Counted from the stretch's first letter, positions 7,736 through 16,843 are shown. The stretch: DNA of 25,026 nucleotides from Candidatus Cloacimonadota bacterium (GCA_014382685.1 JACNJG010000203.1:1-25026), one strand, 5' to 3'. Program-made: numbers and translations. Notes: generated by a model from the sequence alone, not told the origin.

Positions 7736-8476
7736 TTATATCATTCCACCATCTATTATTATCGTTTGTCCTGTTATATAATCAGCATCTTCGCTACTGA
7801 GGAAGAGCACAAGTTTACCTACATCCTCCGGTGTACCGAAGCGTTTCATTGGAATATTTTCAAGATATTTTTGCTGAATCTCTTCTGGAAGAGCATCTGT
7901 CATAGGTGTACGGATAAAACCGGGAGCTACTGCATTCACATTGATATTTCTGGATGCAAGCTCCTTTGCAACAGATTTTGTAAAAGCGATGATTCCACCC
8001 TTTGTTGCAGCATAGTTTGCCTGTCCCGCATTGCCGATAAAACCGATTATTGATGATACATTAACGATCTTACCATGTCGCTGTTTCATCATTAATTTTG
8101 CAGCTTTTTGCGTGCAGATGAAGGTGCCTGTCAGATTTACGTTAAGAACTTTATCCCAGTCATTCTTTTTCATACGAATGATCAGGTTGTCCGCAGTAAT
8201 ACCTGCATTATTTACTAGAATATCTATTGATCCGAATTGCTGATAGATATCTTTCATAAATCGTTCGACTTCTTCTTCGGAAGTAATGTTGCATTGAGAA
8301 CCAACAGCTTTCAAGCCCTCAGAAGTAAATTCATGAACAGTTGCATCGATTTCTTCCTGAAGTATATCAGCGATCACGACCTGCGCACCTTGCTCGGCAA
8401 AGAGACGTGCAATGCTTTTCCCAATACCACGAGCACTACCGGTGATGAGTGCAACTTTTCCATCAAATCGATTCAT
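7736..8476 (-). CDS. fabG: 3-oxoacyl-ACP reductase
   Basis: The 246-aa short-chain dehydrogenase/reductase reduces 3-ketoacyl-ACP with NADPH. The nucleotide-binding TGSARGIG motif (12-19), NNAG (89-92), the active-site Ser (141-142), and Tyr155 and Lys159 in the YAATK motif are all present. The C-terminus IDGGMI is typical of FabG. AGGAAG lies 5 bases before the ATG. It follows fabD after 9 bases and precedes acpP. The position between fabD and acpP makes the FabG assignment firmer than for an isolated short-chain reductase. Confidence 0.95.
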   Translation of the reverse strand: MNRFDGKVALITGSARGIGKSIARLFAEQGAQVVIADILQEEIDATVHEFTSEGLKAVGSQCNITSEEEVERFMKDIYQQFGSIDILVNNAGITADNLIIRMKKNDWDKVLNVNLTGTFICTQKAAKLMMKQRHGKIVNVSSIIGFIGNAGQANYAATKGGIIAFTKSVAKELASRNINVNAVAPGFIRTPMTDALPEEIQQKYLENIPMKRFGTPEDVGKLVLFLSSEDADYITGQTIIIDGGMI

Positions 8477-8485
8477 GTGTTCTTC

Positions 8486-9424
8486 CTAAATATTTTTGAA
8501 TGCAGTAATGACTTTTTCTGCATCATCAAGGGTGTTTATAGTGTATCTGTTTGTGTCTTTATTTATAGCTTTGATCATGCCCGACACAACACGTCCTGGA
8601 CCGAATTCAATAAAAGTATCGATACCATTTTCACACATATATTCAACTGATCTCACCCATTGGACAGGAGAAATAATTTGCTGTGTTAAATTGTCAATTA
8701 TTTCATTTTTAAGTTTTTCTGGTTTTGCAGTATAATTGGGAATGACCGGAATAATTGCATCAGAAAAATTGCATTTTTTCATCTCCTCATTGAGCCATTC
8801 TGCTGATTTATGTATGAGGGGTGAATGAAATGCGCCCCCAACAACGAGTTCGACTACTCGTCTCGCACCGGCTTCAGTACATTTGTCCATCACTTCAGCT
8901 ACTGCTTTGTTCTCTCCGCTGATCACAGTTTGAACAGGCGTGTTGAAGTTTGCTGCAACAACAACTCCGGTGCTGTTTTCACAGAAATCAATAATGATAT
9001 CTGCATCAAGCCCAAGGATAGCTGCCATTTTAAAAGGTACACCTCTACTTGCTTCGATCATGAAATCACCGCGTTTATGTACCAGATATAATGCATCTAG
9101 CCAGTCAAGTGAGTTAGCTGTGACGAGTGCGGTAAATTCTCCTAAGGAGTGCCCTGCAGTAAAAGCTGGGACAATATCTACGTGATCTTTGAAATAATTA
9201 TAAGCAACTACACTATGAAGCAGAATTGCCGGCTGAGTATTGTGAGTTTTCTTTAACTCATCCTCAGGACCTTCAAACATAATATCTGTAAGATCATACC
9301 CTATCCGTTCGTTCGCTTCTTTAAAAAAATGTTTATATTCAGGAAGCTCATAGAATTCTTTAGCCATTCCAACATATTGAGCGCCCTGTCCGGGAAAAAC
9401 AAAAGCAAAATTTTTCTTGATCAT
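8486..9424 (-). CDS. fabD: Malonyl-CoA:ACP transacylase
   Basis: The 312-aa enzyme moves malonyl from CoA to acyl carrier protein, feeding FAS II elongation. It has the N-terminal FPGQGAQ motif (10-16), the nucleophile Ser93 in GHSLGE, and the catalytic His in GGAFHSPL. The start chosen is the ATG at 9424, which overlaps the fabH stop by one base (TAATG) and gives the usual MIKKNFAFVFPGQG beginning. A nine-residue longer frame would run back into fabH. It lies between fabH and fabG as in many bacteria. Confidence 0.96.
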   Translation of the reverse strand: MIKKNFAFVFPGQGAQYVGMAKEFYELPEYKHFFKEANERIGYDLTDIMFEGPEDELKKTHNTQPAILLHSVVAYNYFKDHVDIVPAFTAGHSLGEFTALVTANSLDWLDALYLVHKRGDFMIEASRGVPFKMAAILGLDADIIIDFCENSTGVVVAANFNTPVQTVISGENKAVAEVMDKCTEAGARRVVELVVGGAFHSPLIHKSAEWLNEEMKKCNFSDAIIPVIPNYTAKPEKLKNEIIDNLTQQIISPVQWVRSVEYMCENGIDTFIEFGPGRVVSGMIKAINKDTNRYTINTLDDAEKVITAFKNI

Positions 9425-10416
9425 TAATACCTCAATAGTACGCTTCCCCAAGTAAGTCCAGCTCCAAAAGCATCGAGCACAACAAGATCACCACGACGAA
9501 CACGTCCGTCTTCTATTGCTTCTGCAAAGGCGAGTGGAATGCTGGCAGAGGAAGTATTGCCATATTTTTCAATATTTATAATGACTTTCTGAGGAAGAAG
9601 ATGTATTCGTTTTGCAGTTGCATCAATAATACGCAGATTTGCCTGATGAGGAATGAGCCAATCAACATCTTCGCCGGTGAATCCGTTTCTTTCAAGTATC
9701 CTTACAGCTGCATCCCCCATGGATTTGACTGCTATCTTGAAAATCTTATTTCCTTCCATATACAAAGTGTGCATATTTTGTTCTATCGTTTCTTTTGATG
9801 CAGGATTGCGGGAACCACCACCTTGCTGAATGAGCAAATCGCCATAGCGTCCGTCTGAAGAAATATACGTATCAATGATCTCTGAGATTTCACCTTTATG
9901 TGCTTGAGTAACTATCGCAGCACCGGCTCCGTCGCCAAAAAGTACACAGGTATTTCTATCGGTCCAATTAGTGATCTTTGTAAGTAATTCTACTCCAATA
10001 ACAAGCGCATTGGTTGCTGATCCATTCTCGATGAATTGCTTTGCAATAGTTATTGCATAAATAAATCCAGTACATCCTGCGGAAATATCAAAAGCAGGAC
10101 AATGAGGAATGCCTAGTTTGGTTTGTAATATACACGCTGTAGAAGGAAACGCATGATCAGGAGTTACGGTGGAAACTATAATAAGATCAATATCTCTGAT
10201 TCGAATGGAAGATTTCTTAAAAAGTTTGTGACAAGCATTGAGAGAAACATCAGAAGCCGCAGTGTTTTCATCACTTATTCTGCGCTCAACCATCCCTGTA
10301 CGAGTACGGATCCATTCATCAGAAGTATCGACAATTTTTTCTAAATCTTTATTAGTAAGGATCTTATCAGGAACTGCCATAGCAACCCCATCGATTTTTA
10401 CTCTGATATCACTCAC
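9424..10416 (-). CDS. fabH: Beta-ketoacyl-ACP synthase III (KAS III)
   Basis: The 330-aa enzyme starts fatty acid synthesis by condensing an acyl-CoA primer with malonyl-ACP. The catalytic residues are Cys115 in SAGCTGFIYA, His257 in PHQANLRI and Asn287 in YGNTSSASIP. The C-terminus AFGAGLTWGSVLLRY is characteristic. The start is GTG at 10416, two bases after the plsX stop, with GGAG 8 bases upstream inside the plsX tail. Primer preference (acetyl or branched) cannot be told from the sequence by eye. Confidence 0.96.
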   Translation of the reverse strand: MSDIRVKIDGVAMAVPDKILTNKDLEKIVDTSDEWIRTRTGMVERRISDENTAASDVSLNACHKLFKKSSIRIRDIDLIIVSTVTPDHAFPSTACILQTKLGIPHCPAFDISAGCTGFIYAITIAKQFIENGSATNALVIGVELLTKITNWTDRNTCVLFGDGAGAAIVTQAHKGEISEIIDTYISSDGRYGDLLIQQGGGSRNPASKETIEQNMHTLYMEGNKIFKIAVKSMGDAAVRILERNGFTGEDVDWLIPHQANLRIIDATAKRIHLLPQKVIINIEKYGNTSSASIPLAFAEAIEDGRVRRGDLVVLDAFGAGLTWGSVLLRY

Positions 10417-10418
10417 CT

Positions 10419-11423
10419 TTAATTCTCCAGTTTTTTCTGGTAGTATTCTTTAATGTGATTTAAAAACTTTGATTTTTTTGAAAAACTTGCAAATTTGATA
10501 GCATTGGAGATTGCTTTTGCATTAGAGCGTCCATGAGCGATTATTGAAATTTCATTTACGCCGAGTAAGAATCCTCCCCCGTACTCCGAGTAATCCAATT
10601 TTTTCTTTAAATGTCTATATGCGGGATAAGATAATATTGCACCGATCTTTGCGATCCAGTCATCCTCGAATTCCTGCTTGAGTATTTCGAAAAGAGAGAA
10701 TGCTACACCTTCAACGGTTTTCAGCATAATATTACCGATAAAACCGTCTGAGATAATGACATCTGCTGTTCCTTTGAGGATATCTTTACCCTCAACATTA
10801 CCGATAAAATTTATTGATTTGAGATTCTGTAGTTTTGCATAAGTTTCAACAGTTACTTCATTTCCTTTTTTGCTCTCTTCACCAATATTGATGAGAGCAA
10901 CACGGGGTTGTTTTTTCTTTTGAAAGTATGCTGAGTAAATGCTTCCCATTTCTGCAAATTGTACAAGATTTTCTGAGGTGCAATCAACATTTGCTCCGAC
11001 GTCCAGCAATATTTCCGGCTCTTTTATAGTTGGAAGAGAGATTGCAAGAGCTGGTCTGAGAACTCCTTTTATCCTTCCAAAATAAAGCAGGGATGCAGCC
11101 ATAACCGCACCTGTCGAACCAGCACTTACCAGCGCATCAGCTTGACCTTCTTTAACGAGATTCAACGCTTTTCTCAATGAGGAATCTGCTTTTTTTCGAA
11201 GCTCTGCTACCGGTTTTTCAGAAGGGTCAATTACCTCGGCTGCATTAATAACCTTGATTGCTTGTTTGGGATAATAATATTTTTCCAGAGCTTTGGAAAG
11301 AATTTCTTCTTTCCCGACCAGGAATACCTTGGAGCAGCATTTATTATTGATCGCTAAAACTGCCCCTTCGACTTCTGGAAATGGAGCTTTATCGCTCCCG
11401 AATGCATCGACTGCAATTCTCAT
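10419..11423 (-). CDS. plsX: Phosphate acyltransferase PlsX
   Basis: The 334-aa enzyme makes acyl-phosphate from acyl-ACP, the donor used by PlsY to acylate glycerol-3-phosphate in membrane lipid synthesis. The N-terminus MRIAVDAFGSDKAPFPEVEGA matches the family's MDxMGGDxAP region. Other family segments are VSAGSTGAVMAAS, LDVGANVDCTSENLVQFA and DGFIGNIMLKTVEG. The family's usual Met-Gly-Gly at the start reads Ala-Phe-Gly here, a mild variation. The ATG lies 4 bases after the L32 stop and has no obvious ribosome site, so coupling to rpmF translation is likely. Confidence 0.95.
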   Translation of the reverse strand: MRIAVDAFGSDKAPFPEVEGAVLAINNKCCSKVFLVGKEEILSKALEKYYYPKQAIKVINAAEVIDPSEKPVAELRKKADSSLRKALNLVKEGQADALVSAGSTGAVMAASLLYFGRIKGVLRPALAISLPTIKEPEILLDVGANVDCTSENLVQFAEMGSIYSAYFQKKKQPRVALINIGEESKKGNEVTVETYAKLQNLKSINFIGNVEGKDILKGTADVIISDGFIGNIMLKTVEGVAFSLFEILKQEFEDDWIAKIGAILSYPAYRHLKKKLDYSEYGGGFLLGVNEISIIAHGRSNAKAISNAIKFASFSKKSKFLNHIKEYYQKKLEN

Positions 11424-11427
11424 AAAT

Positions 11428-11607
11428 TTATTCTGAAACTGTTATTACTTTCTTACCTCTATAAAAACCGCAATGAGGGCATGCATAATGAGGACGCATG
11501 GTTTCTCCGCAATTGCTGCATTTAACCATCGGTTCTACAGTTGCTTTATAATGCGTTCTTCGTTTACGGCTTTTGGACTTCGATCTTTTCTGCTTTGGCA
11601 CTGCCAT
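11428..11607 (-). CDS. rpmF: 50S ribosomal protein L32
   Basis: A 59-aa ribosomal protein reads from the ATG at 11607 to the TAA at 11428. It opens MAVPKQKRSKSKSRKRRTHY, the standard basic L32 start. It has two CxxC pairs (Cys30/Cys33 and Cys43/Cys46, in CSNCG and CPHCG) that form a zinc ribbon, so this is the zinc-binding form. CGGAGG precedes the ATG by about 7 bases. It heads the plsX-fab cluster, the classic rpmF-plsX linkage between ribosome and lipid synthesis. The yceD (DUF177) gene that often precedes rpmF is not present. Confidence 0.97.
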   Translation of the reverse strand: MAVPKQKRSKSKSRKRRTHYKATVEPMVKCSNCGETMRPHYACPHCGFYRGKKVITVSE

Positions 11608-11839
11608 TGAATACCTCCGAGAATAATTATAAATATACTTCTATAACTATCTTTGATTTATATGAATAAACGAAATTTTCGGGCTGGAATTTTGTGTCAA
11701 GTTTAATAGAGTATTTGAAAATTTAGAAAAATTCATAGTTGAAACAAGGATTTTATGCATTGTTCACAACGAAAAAAATATCAATATTTATATCCAAAAT
11801 CAGTTTGAAATTTAACTTCTGGGAATGAACGGAAATGTT
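11608..11839 (-). other. Intergenic region between two operons
   Basis: These 232 AT-rich bases separate the small outer-membrane protein gene from rpmF and are the largest internal gap of the window. They hold the promoter candidate for the rpmF-fab operon. They also hold only a weak A/T-only inverted repeat, AAATAT-CA-ATATTT (11776-11789), which in the minus direction runs into a short T-run. That could be a feeble terminator for the preceding operon. No small open frame or RNA gene was recognised. Confidence 0.5.
11672..11700 (-). promoter_or_regulatory. Candidate promoter of the rpmF-plsX-fab operon
   Basis: In the minus direction a perfect TTGACA -35 box occupies 11700-11695, about 90 bases before the rpmF start. 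At the standard spacing the -10 hexamer is poor (AATTTC at 17 bases). A weak -10 or a lineage-specific one must be assumed. The same TTGACAC string precedes the EF-G-like gene, where the -10 is good, which supports the -35 call here. Confidence 0.4.
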
Positions 11840-12391
11840 CTAATACAACCTAATATAAATCCCAAGTTCAGGAAGCAATCTGAGCCCTTTGAAATTTTCA
11901 TTGAGTCCTTGATCAAGTATTGGATATGTGATACTATAGCCGAAATTAAAACTTATCAATTCAAGAAAAGGAAGAGAAAAATCAACTGCTGGAGCTATTC
12001 CCAAAAACCAATTGTTCTGTTTATCTGATTTTAAAATAAATGTTGTACCTCCGATTATATAAAATCTAACATGAGAAAAACTCACTAGGTCGTATAAGCA
12101 AGAAAGTCCGAAGGAGTAATCTTTTTTGTTATTTTCGCTTGGAATAATCGGAAGCATTGCAAATGATCCCTGTACACCAATTTCTTTGAACCATAACCGA
12201 AGAGTTAATCCAGCGCCAAATACTCGTCCTATTGAAACTCCAAATTCTCCTTTTGACGAACGAATGTCTCTTAGATTTATTTCGTTATGGGAAGTTAAAA
12301 TGGAATCAACGACATTGAGACTGTCCGTAACACCATAAAGTAGATTTGTGAATAATACTATGAAAATTCCCAAAATAAATATTTTCTTCAT
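11840..12391 (-). CDS. Putative small outer-membrane beta-barrel protein
   Basis: The 183-aa product starts with a signal peptide (MKKIFILGIFIVLFTNLLYG), probably cleaved near residue 20. The rest shows alternating polar and hydrophobic strands with many glycines and aromatics (GEFGVSIGRVFGAGLTLRLWF, VRFYIIGGTTFIL). It ends in IYIRLY, an aromatic C-terminal residue as in proteins inserted by the Bam machinery. This fits a small outer-membrane barrel of about eight strands. No specific family is recognised. The ATG at 12391 has GAGG six bases upstream; a GTG at 12403 is an alternative. It is the last gene of the long run that begins with the EF-G-like gene and lies 21 bases after the phosphorylase. 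Confidence 0.65.
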   Translation of the reverse strand: MKKIFILGIFIVLFTNLLYGVTDSLNVVDSILTSHNEINLRDIRSSKGEFGVSIGRVFGAGLTLRLWFKEIGVQGSFAMLPIIPSENNKKDYSFGLSCLYDLVSFSHVRFYIIGGTTFILKSDKQNNWFLGIAPAVDFSLPFLELISFNFGYSITYPILDQGLNENFKGLRLLPELGIYIRLY

Positions 12392-12412
12392 ATCACACCT
12401 CACATTACCTAA

Positions 12413-13714
12413 TTACTTATGTGTGCCTAATAACCTGCCCGTTGTAGTAATTTCATCCTCAGAATATTCAAAGCAATTTTCAATTTCTTTTGCAGCTTTA
12501 TTTCCATGGTCATTATCGTAATATATCTCTGCAATTAGCTCGTCTTTCGTAACTTTATCCCCTACCTTTTTTAACAATTTCAATCCGGCAGCATAGTCGA
12601 TTTTGTCTTTTGTCTGCTTTCTACCGGCTTTTACATCGATAAGCGCATACCCGATACCCTTGCTGTTGATATTCTTAATAAATCCGGATCGATGAGCTTT
12701 GATCTCGATTTTATGTTTTGGTTGTGGGAATAATGAGTAATCATCAATTACTTCGGGATTTCCTTGTTGTAATTCAATGCCTTTTCTGAAACGTTCAAGT
12801 GCTCGTCCACTTTCAATTGCTTGATCCATCATTATCTCTGCTTCATCGAAATTTTCCGAAATTCCAGCTAAAATGAGCATGTCAGCAACAAGTTGATAGG
12901 TTACTTCTTTGAGATCCGGTTCCATATTTCCCTTTAGAAATTCAATGGCTTCGATAACCTCAATAGCATTACCGATATATCTTCCAAGCGGGGAATTCAT
13001 ATCAGTGAAATGAATAATGATCTTCTTGTTGAAATCCATTGCTATCTTACTTATGGATTCTGCAAGCTGACGAGCATGTTCCATTGTTCCGATAAAAGCG
13101 CCGTTCCCAACTTTGAGATCAATAACAAGAGCATCAACACCCGAAGCAATTTTTTTGCTCATAATACTGGCTGTGATAAGCGGAATGCTCTCGATCGTAC
13201 CTGTCACATCACGAAGTGCATATATCTTTCTATCTGCTGGTACGATATTATCTGACTGTCCGATGATGGCAAAATTGTTTTCACGAACGATCTCTTGAAA
13301 TCTGTCAAGCGGGATTTGGGTTTGGAAACCAGGAATCGATTCAAGCTTATCCAGCGTGCCGCCCGTATGACCGAGTCCTCTACCTGAGATCATCGGTACC
13401 ATGACACCGCATTCTGCTGCAAGCGGAGCGATCATGAGTGATAATTTATCCCCCACTCCGCCAGTGCTGTGTTTATCAATACATCTTCCCTGAGATTCGG
13501 GGAAATTCAAGGTTACACCGGAATCAATATATTCATTTGTAAGCCAGTAGATTTCTTCTTCGCTCATACCATTAAGAAGAATTGCCATGAGCATTGCGGA
13601 CATCTGGTAATCTTCTATATCGCCTTTTACAAAAGACGAAATGAAATATCTGATCTCCTCCTGTGAGAGGGAGTGTCGATCCCGTTTTTTGATAATTAGC
13701 TGTGATGGATTCAT
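12413..13714 (-). CDS. pdp: Pyrimidine-nucleoside (thymidine) phosphorylase
   Basis: The 433-aa enzyme splits thymidine, and probably uridine, with phosphate to base plus (deoxy)ribose-1-phosphate for salvage. The family signature SGRGLGHTGGTLDKLE (110-125) and the phosphate-binding KHSTGGVGDK (81-90) are intact. Three domains follow the usual plan: a helical domain, an alpha/beta domain and a C-terminal barrel (from about 335, HKIEIKAHRSGFI). The length equals the broad-specificity form of Gram-positive bacteria rather than the shorter-range thymidine-only DeoA, but specificity cannot be settled by eye. The ATG lies 3 bases after the lipoprotein stop with no ribosome site, suggesting coupled translation. 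No other deo genes are nearby. Confidence 0.92.
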   Translation of the reverse strand: MNPSQLIIKKRDRHSLSQEEIRYFISSFVKGDIEDYQMSAMLMAILLNGMSEEEIYWLTNEYIDSGVTLNFPESQGRCIDKHSTGGVGDKLSLMIAPLAAECGVMVPMISGRGLGHTGGTLDKLESIPGFQTQIPLDRFQEIVRENNFAIIGQSDNIVPADRKIYALRDVTGTIESIPLITASIMSKKIASGVDALVIDLKVGNGAFIGTMEHARQLAESISKIAMDFNKKIIIHFTDMNSPLGRYIGNAIEVIEAIEFLKGNMEPDLKEVTYQLVADMLILAGISENFDEAEIMMDQAIESGRALERFRKGIELQQGNPEVIDDYSLFPQPKHKIEIKAHRSGFIKNINSKGIGYALIDVKAGRKQTKDKIDYAAGLKLLKKVGDKVTKDELIAEIYYDNDHGNKAAKEIENCFEYSEDEITTTGRLLGTHK

Positions 13715-13717
13715 AAA

Positions 13718-14299
13718 CTATTTTGTGATGATAAATTCCATAACATCATCATTATAGTATATCTTGAAAAGCGCCTGTTTTTTGAATTCCAACCGCTCGA
13801 AGAAAAGATAGCCGCTTTCCTGTGCTTGTGGACGTATTGGGTCAAATTGGAAGGATTTCATCATTATATTTCGGATACCATCCAAGCGGGTTTCGTATTC
13901 TTCTTTCAAATCCTTATGATCTTCATCATCAAAGTTCATGAAATAGTTCAGATCGAAGTACTGATTATCCCCATACATGATCTGCACGATCTGTTGAGGA
14001 CCAAAAATTGAATACTGCTCACCCTTGTCGTCGATCATCACAAAGGCATCTTTATCGATATGCATTTTCTGGTTTGTCTTATTACGAAGTATTACATAGA
14101 AGACCATAAAATAGTTTTCCAGATTTGAGGGTGGATCATTCCAGCTTGAGGGCTCAATTGCAATGTTATAATCCTTGTGAGTGATCACCGCATAATTTTC
14201 TTGAATTTTTACATTATTAGAGCGAATGGGAAGGATCTTCGGCGCACAAGCAGTTAACAATAAAAATATTATTAATGAAATAATGATGTTTTTTTTCAT
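13718..14299 (-). CDS. Putative lipoprotein
   Basis: The 193-aa product has a lipoprotein signal peptide with lipobox LTAC, placing the lipidated cysteine at residue 18. The residue after it is Ala, which does not suggest inner-membrane retention under the enterobacterial rule. The mature part is an acidic beta-rich domain containing VFYVILRNKTNQKMHIDKDAF and AFVMIDDKGEQYSIFG, the look of an immunoglobulin-like or DUF4352-type fold in which a pair of strands carries a 'non-conserved ligand plus Asn-Lys' turn. No specific family is claimed. It is squeezed between gyrA and the phosphorylase with 3-base gaps on both sides, so it must be co-transcribed with them. Its function is unknown. Confidence 0.75.
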   Translation of the reverse strand: MKKNIIISLIIFLLLTACAPKILPIRSNNVKIQENYAVITHKDYNIAIEPSSWNDPPSNLENYFMVFYVILRNKTNQKMHIDKDAFVMIDDKGEQYSIFGPQQIVQIMYGDNQYFDLNYFMNFDDEDHKDLKEEYETRLDGIRNIMMKSFQFDPIRPQAQESGYLFFERLEFKKQALFKIYYNDDVMEFIITK

Positions 14300-14302
14300 T
14301 AT

Positions 14303-16843
14303 CTATTCTTCATTATTTTCATTTTCTGCTTCTTCATTTTCTTCAGGTGCTTCGTTTCCGTTCATTTCTTCATTGAGTTCATCATTTTGAATGCCATCTT
14401 CATCGTCTTCAGGAATTTCTTCTTCGTGAGCTACACGAGCAACATCTGTGACTTTATCGCCCTCATTTAGTGTTATAAGCCGCATACCCTGAGTGTTTCT
14501 GCTGATCACAGAGATACTTTCAACATGCTGTCGTATCACTTTTCCGGAGCTTGTTATGATGATCAGGTCATCATCATTAACGACTTCTTTTACGCTTACG
14601 AGATGTCCGTTTCGTACAGTGGTTTTTATGGTGATGACACCCATGCTTCCGCGCTTTGTTACTCGGTAATCAGCAATAGGAGTGCGTTTTCCGTAGCCAT
14701 TTTCACTTATAGACAGAAGGGTACCTTCCCGTTTTACGATAACCATTGATACAACTTTATCAACATTTCGCAAACGAATGCCGATAACACCCTGAGAATT
14801 TCTTCCCTGAGGGCGGACATCGACTTCATGGAAGCGGTTGCTAAAGCCGTTCTTCGTTGCAAGAATGATATCATTATCACCTTCGGTAATTCGGGCATCA
14901 ATAAGTTCATCTCCTTCGATGAGTTTGATCGCAATAATACCACCGACACGAGGATGAGAGAATGCTGCCAATTCTGTTTTTTTGATTATTCCATTTTTAG
15001 TGACAATGATTACAAAATGCGGAAGTTCAAAATCACGGACTGTAACATATGCTTCGATCTTTTCATTTCTTTCGAGCTGAAGTAGATTAACAATAGCTTT
15101 TCCACGTGCTAACCTGCCTACTTTAGGGATTTTATGCACTTTCAGCCAATGACATTGCCCGAGATCTGTAAAGAAAAGTATGAAGGCATGTGTGGAAGCC
15201 ACAAATACGTTTTCTATGAAGTCCTCTTCTTTCAGATTGGAACCAGCTAATCCTTTGCCACCACGTAGTTGTTTCCTGTAAGTTCGAATAGGAAGTCGTT
15301 TTATGTATCCTTCATGCGAGATCGTTACAACCATTTCTTCGTCAGCGATCATATCTTCGGTCTCAATATCTGCAGAGCCCTCAAGAATGGTTGTTCTGCG
15401 ATCATCACTATATTTGTGTTTCATTTCAAGAACTTCATCTTTGATGATCTGCATGCGTTTTCCACGTATCTCAAGAATACTTTTGAGTTCTTCGACTGTT
15501 TTTACAAGCTCACGATATTCCAACTCTATTTTTTCACGTTCCAGACCGGTCAGTTTCTGAAGTCTCATTTCGAGGATCGCTTTTGCCTGGATTTCCGTGA
15601 AACCAAATTTCTTACACAGGTTTTCATTTGCATCTTGCGTACTGTCGGATGCTTTGATCGTTGCAATTATCTCATCGATATTATCCAAGGCAATACGGAA
15701 TCCTTCGAGAATATGAAGCCGTTTTTCTGCATTATCCAGTTCATACTGAGTTCTGCGCACTACCACTTCGTGTCGGAAATCAATATAATTTTTAATAAGA
15801 TCCTTCATATTAATAACTTGTGGAACTCCACCAACAAGTGCACGGTTGTTGATTACATAACTTACCTGAAGCTGAGAATATTTATACAGTTTTTTCAGGA
15901 CAGAATCTCCATCGGCATTCCTTTTTATGGTAATGACCAGGCGCATTCCCTGTCGTCCGGATTCGTCTCTTATATCGCTGATGCCCTCGACCCTTTTATC
16001 TTTTACAAGCGATACTATTTTATCAATCAGCAGTGTTTTATTCAACTGGTATGGAAGTTCTGTGACAATGATCGCTTCCTGACCGTTATTTTTTGTCTCA
16101 ATAGAAGCTTTGCCTCTATTGATGATCTTGCCGTATCCGGTTTGGAAATAATCGCTGATTCCTTGCTTTCCGATAATGTATCCGCCAGTTGGAAAGTCAG
16201 GACCTTTCATATATTGTAACAGGTCAAGGGGTTCGAGTTCCGGATCATCGATAAGTGCACAGATAGCTTCACAAGTTTCCGAAACATTATGAGGTGCCAT
16301 ATTTGTTGCCATACCTACCGCAATACCGGATGAACCATTTACAATAAGGTTTGGAAATTTTGAAGGAAATACCTTTGGTTCTTTTCGTGTGTCATCATAG
16401 TTTGATTGGAAATCAACTGTATCTTTGTCGAGGTCAGCCATAAGGTCAACTGCAGCTTGATGCAAGCGTGCTTCTGTATATCGCATAGCTGCAGGCGGAT
16501 CACCATCCTGTGAGCCAAAGTTGCCCTGTCCCTGCACAAGAAGATAACGCAAGCTCCATTCCTGAGCCATTCTTACAAGAGTCGGATAAATAACCTGCTC
16601 GCCATGCGGATGGTAGTTTCCGGAAGTGTCACCCGCTATCTTTGCGCATTTTCGGAATCCCTTTCCAGGTTCGAGTTTGAGCTCGTGCATCGCATAAAGA
16701 ATTCTTCGCTGTGAGGGCTTCAAACCATCTCGCACATCAGGCAAAGCTCGTGATACGATCACGCTCATTGAGTATTCCAAATAAGCTTTTTTCAATACAT
16801 CGTCAATTTCTATCTGTTCAATTCTTGATCTATCGTGAATCAT
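14303..16843 (-). CDS. gyrA: DNA gyrase subunit A
   Basis: The 846-aa subunit breaks and rejoins DNA in the A2B2 gyrase that introduces negative supercoils. The winged-helix and tower regions start with DVRDGLKPSQRRILYAM. The catalytic tyrosine is Tyr122 in AAMRYTEARLH. The GyrA box needed for DNA wrapping reads QLRGGKG (524-530), separating it from ParC, and six C-terminal blades follow. The last 40 or so residues are strongly acidic (rich in E, D and N). In the quinolone pocket, HPHG is followed by EQVIYP, so positions equal to Escherichia coli Ser83 and Asp87 are Gln and Pro. GGAGG stands 4 bases before the ATG, and the gene follows gyrB after 11 bases. Confidence 0.97.
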   Translation of the reverse strand: MIHDRSRIEQIEIDDVLKKAYLEYSMSVIVSRALPDVRDGLKPSQRRILYAMHELKLEPGKGFRKCAKIAGDTSGNYHPHGEQVIYPTLVRMAQEWSLRYLLVQGQGNFGSQDGDPPAAMRYTEARLHQAAVDLMADLDKDTVDFQSNYDDTRKEPKVFPSKFPNLIVNGSSGIAVGMATNMAPHNVSETCEAICALIDDPELEPLDLLQYMKGPDFPTGGYIIGKQGISDYFQTGYGKIINRGKASIETKNNGQEAIIVTELPYQLNKTLLIDKIVSLVKDKRVEGISDIRDESGRQGMRLVITIKRNADGDSVLKKLYKYSQLQVSYVINNRALVGGVPQVINMKDLIKNYIDFRHEVVVRRTQYELDNAEKRLHILEGFRIALDNIDEIIATIKASDSTQDANENLCKKFGFTEIQAKAILEMRLQKLTGLEREKIELEYRELVKTVEELKSILEIRGKRMQIIKDEVLEMKHKYSDDRRTTILEGSADIETEDMIADEEMVVTISHEGYIKRLPIRTYRKQLRGGKGLAGSNLKEEDFIENVFVASTHAFILFFTDLGQCHWLKVHKIPKVGRLARGKAIVNLLQLERNEKIEAYVTVRDFELPHFVIIVTKNGIIKKTELAAFSHPRVGGIIAIKLIEGDELIDARITEGDNDIILATKNGFSNRFHEVDVRPQGRNSQGVIGIRLRNVDKVVSMVIVKREGTLLSISENGYGKRTPIADYRVTKRGSMGVITIKTTVRNGHLVSVKEVVNDDDLIIITSSGKVIRQHVESISVISRNTQGMRLITLNEGDKVTDVARVAHEEEIPEDDEDGIQNDELNEEMNGNEAPEENEEAENENNEE

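Noticed and set aside
7421..8053. A 210-codon plus-strand frame
   Set aside because: It is antisense to acpP and fabG and has low-complexity Ser/Ile-rich sequence with no domain, so it is a shadow.
11776..11789. A/T-only hairpin with a T-run as terminator of the long operon
   Set aside because: The stem is six A/T pairs with a two-base loop, too weak to call a terminator by itself; it is mentioned only in the intergenic entry.
15269..16219. A 316-codon plus-strand frame
   Set aside because: It lies wholly antisense to gyrA, is rich in Phe, Cys and Ile as expected for a reverse-strand shadow, and has no recognisable domain.
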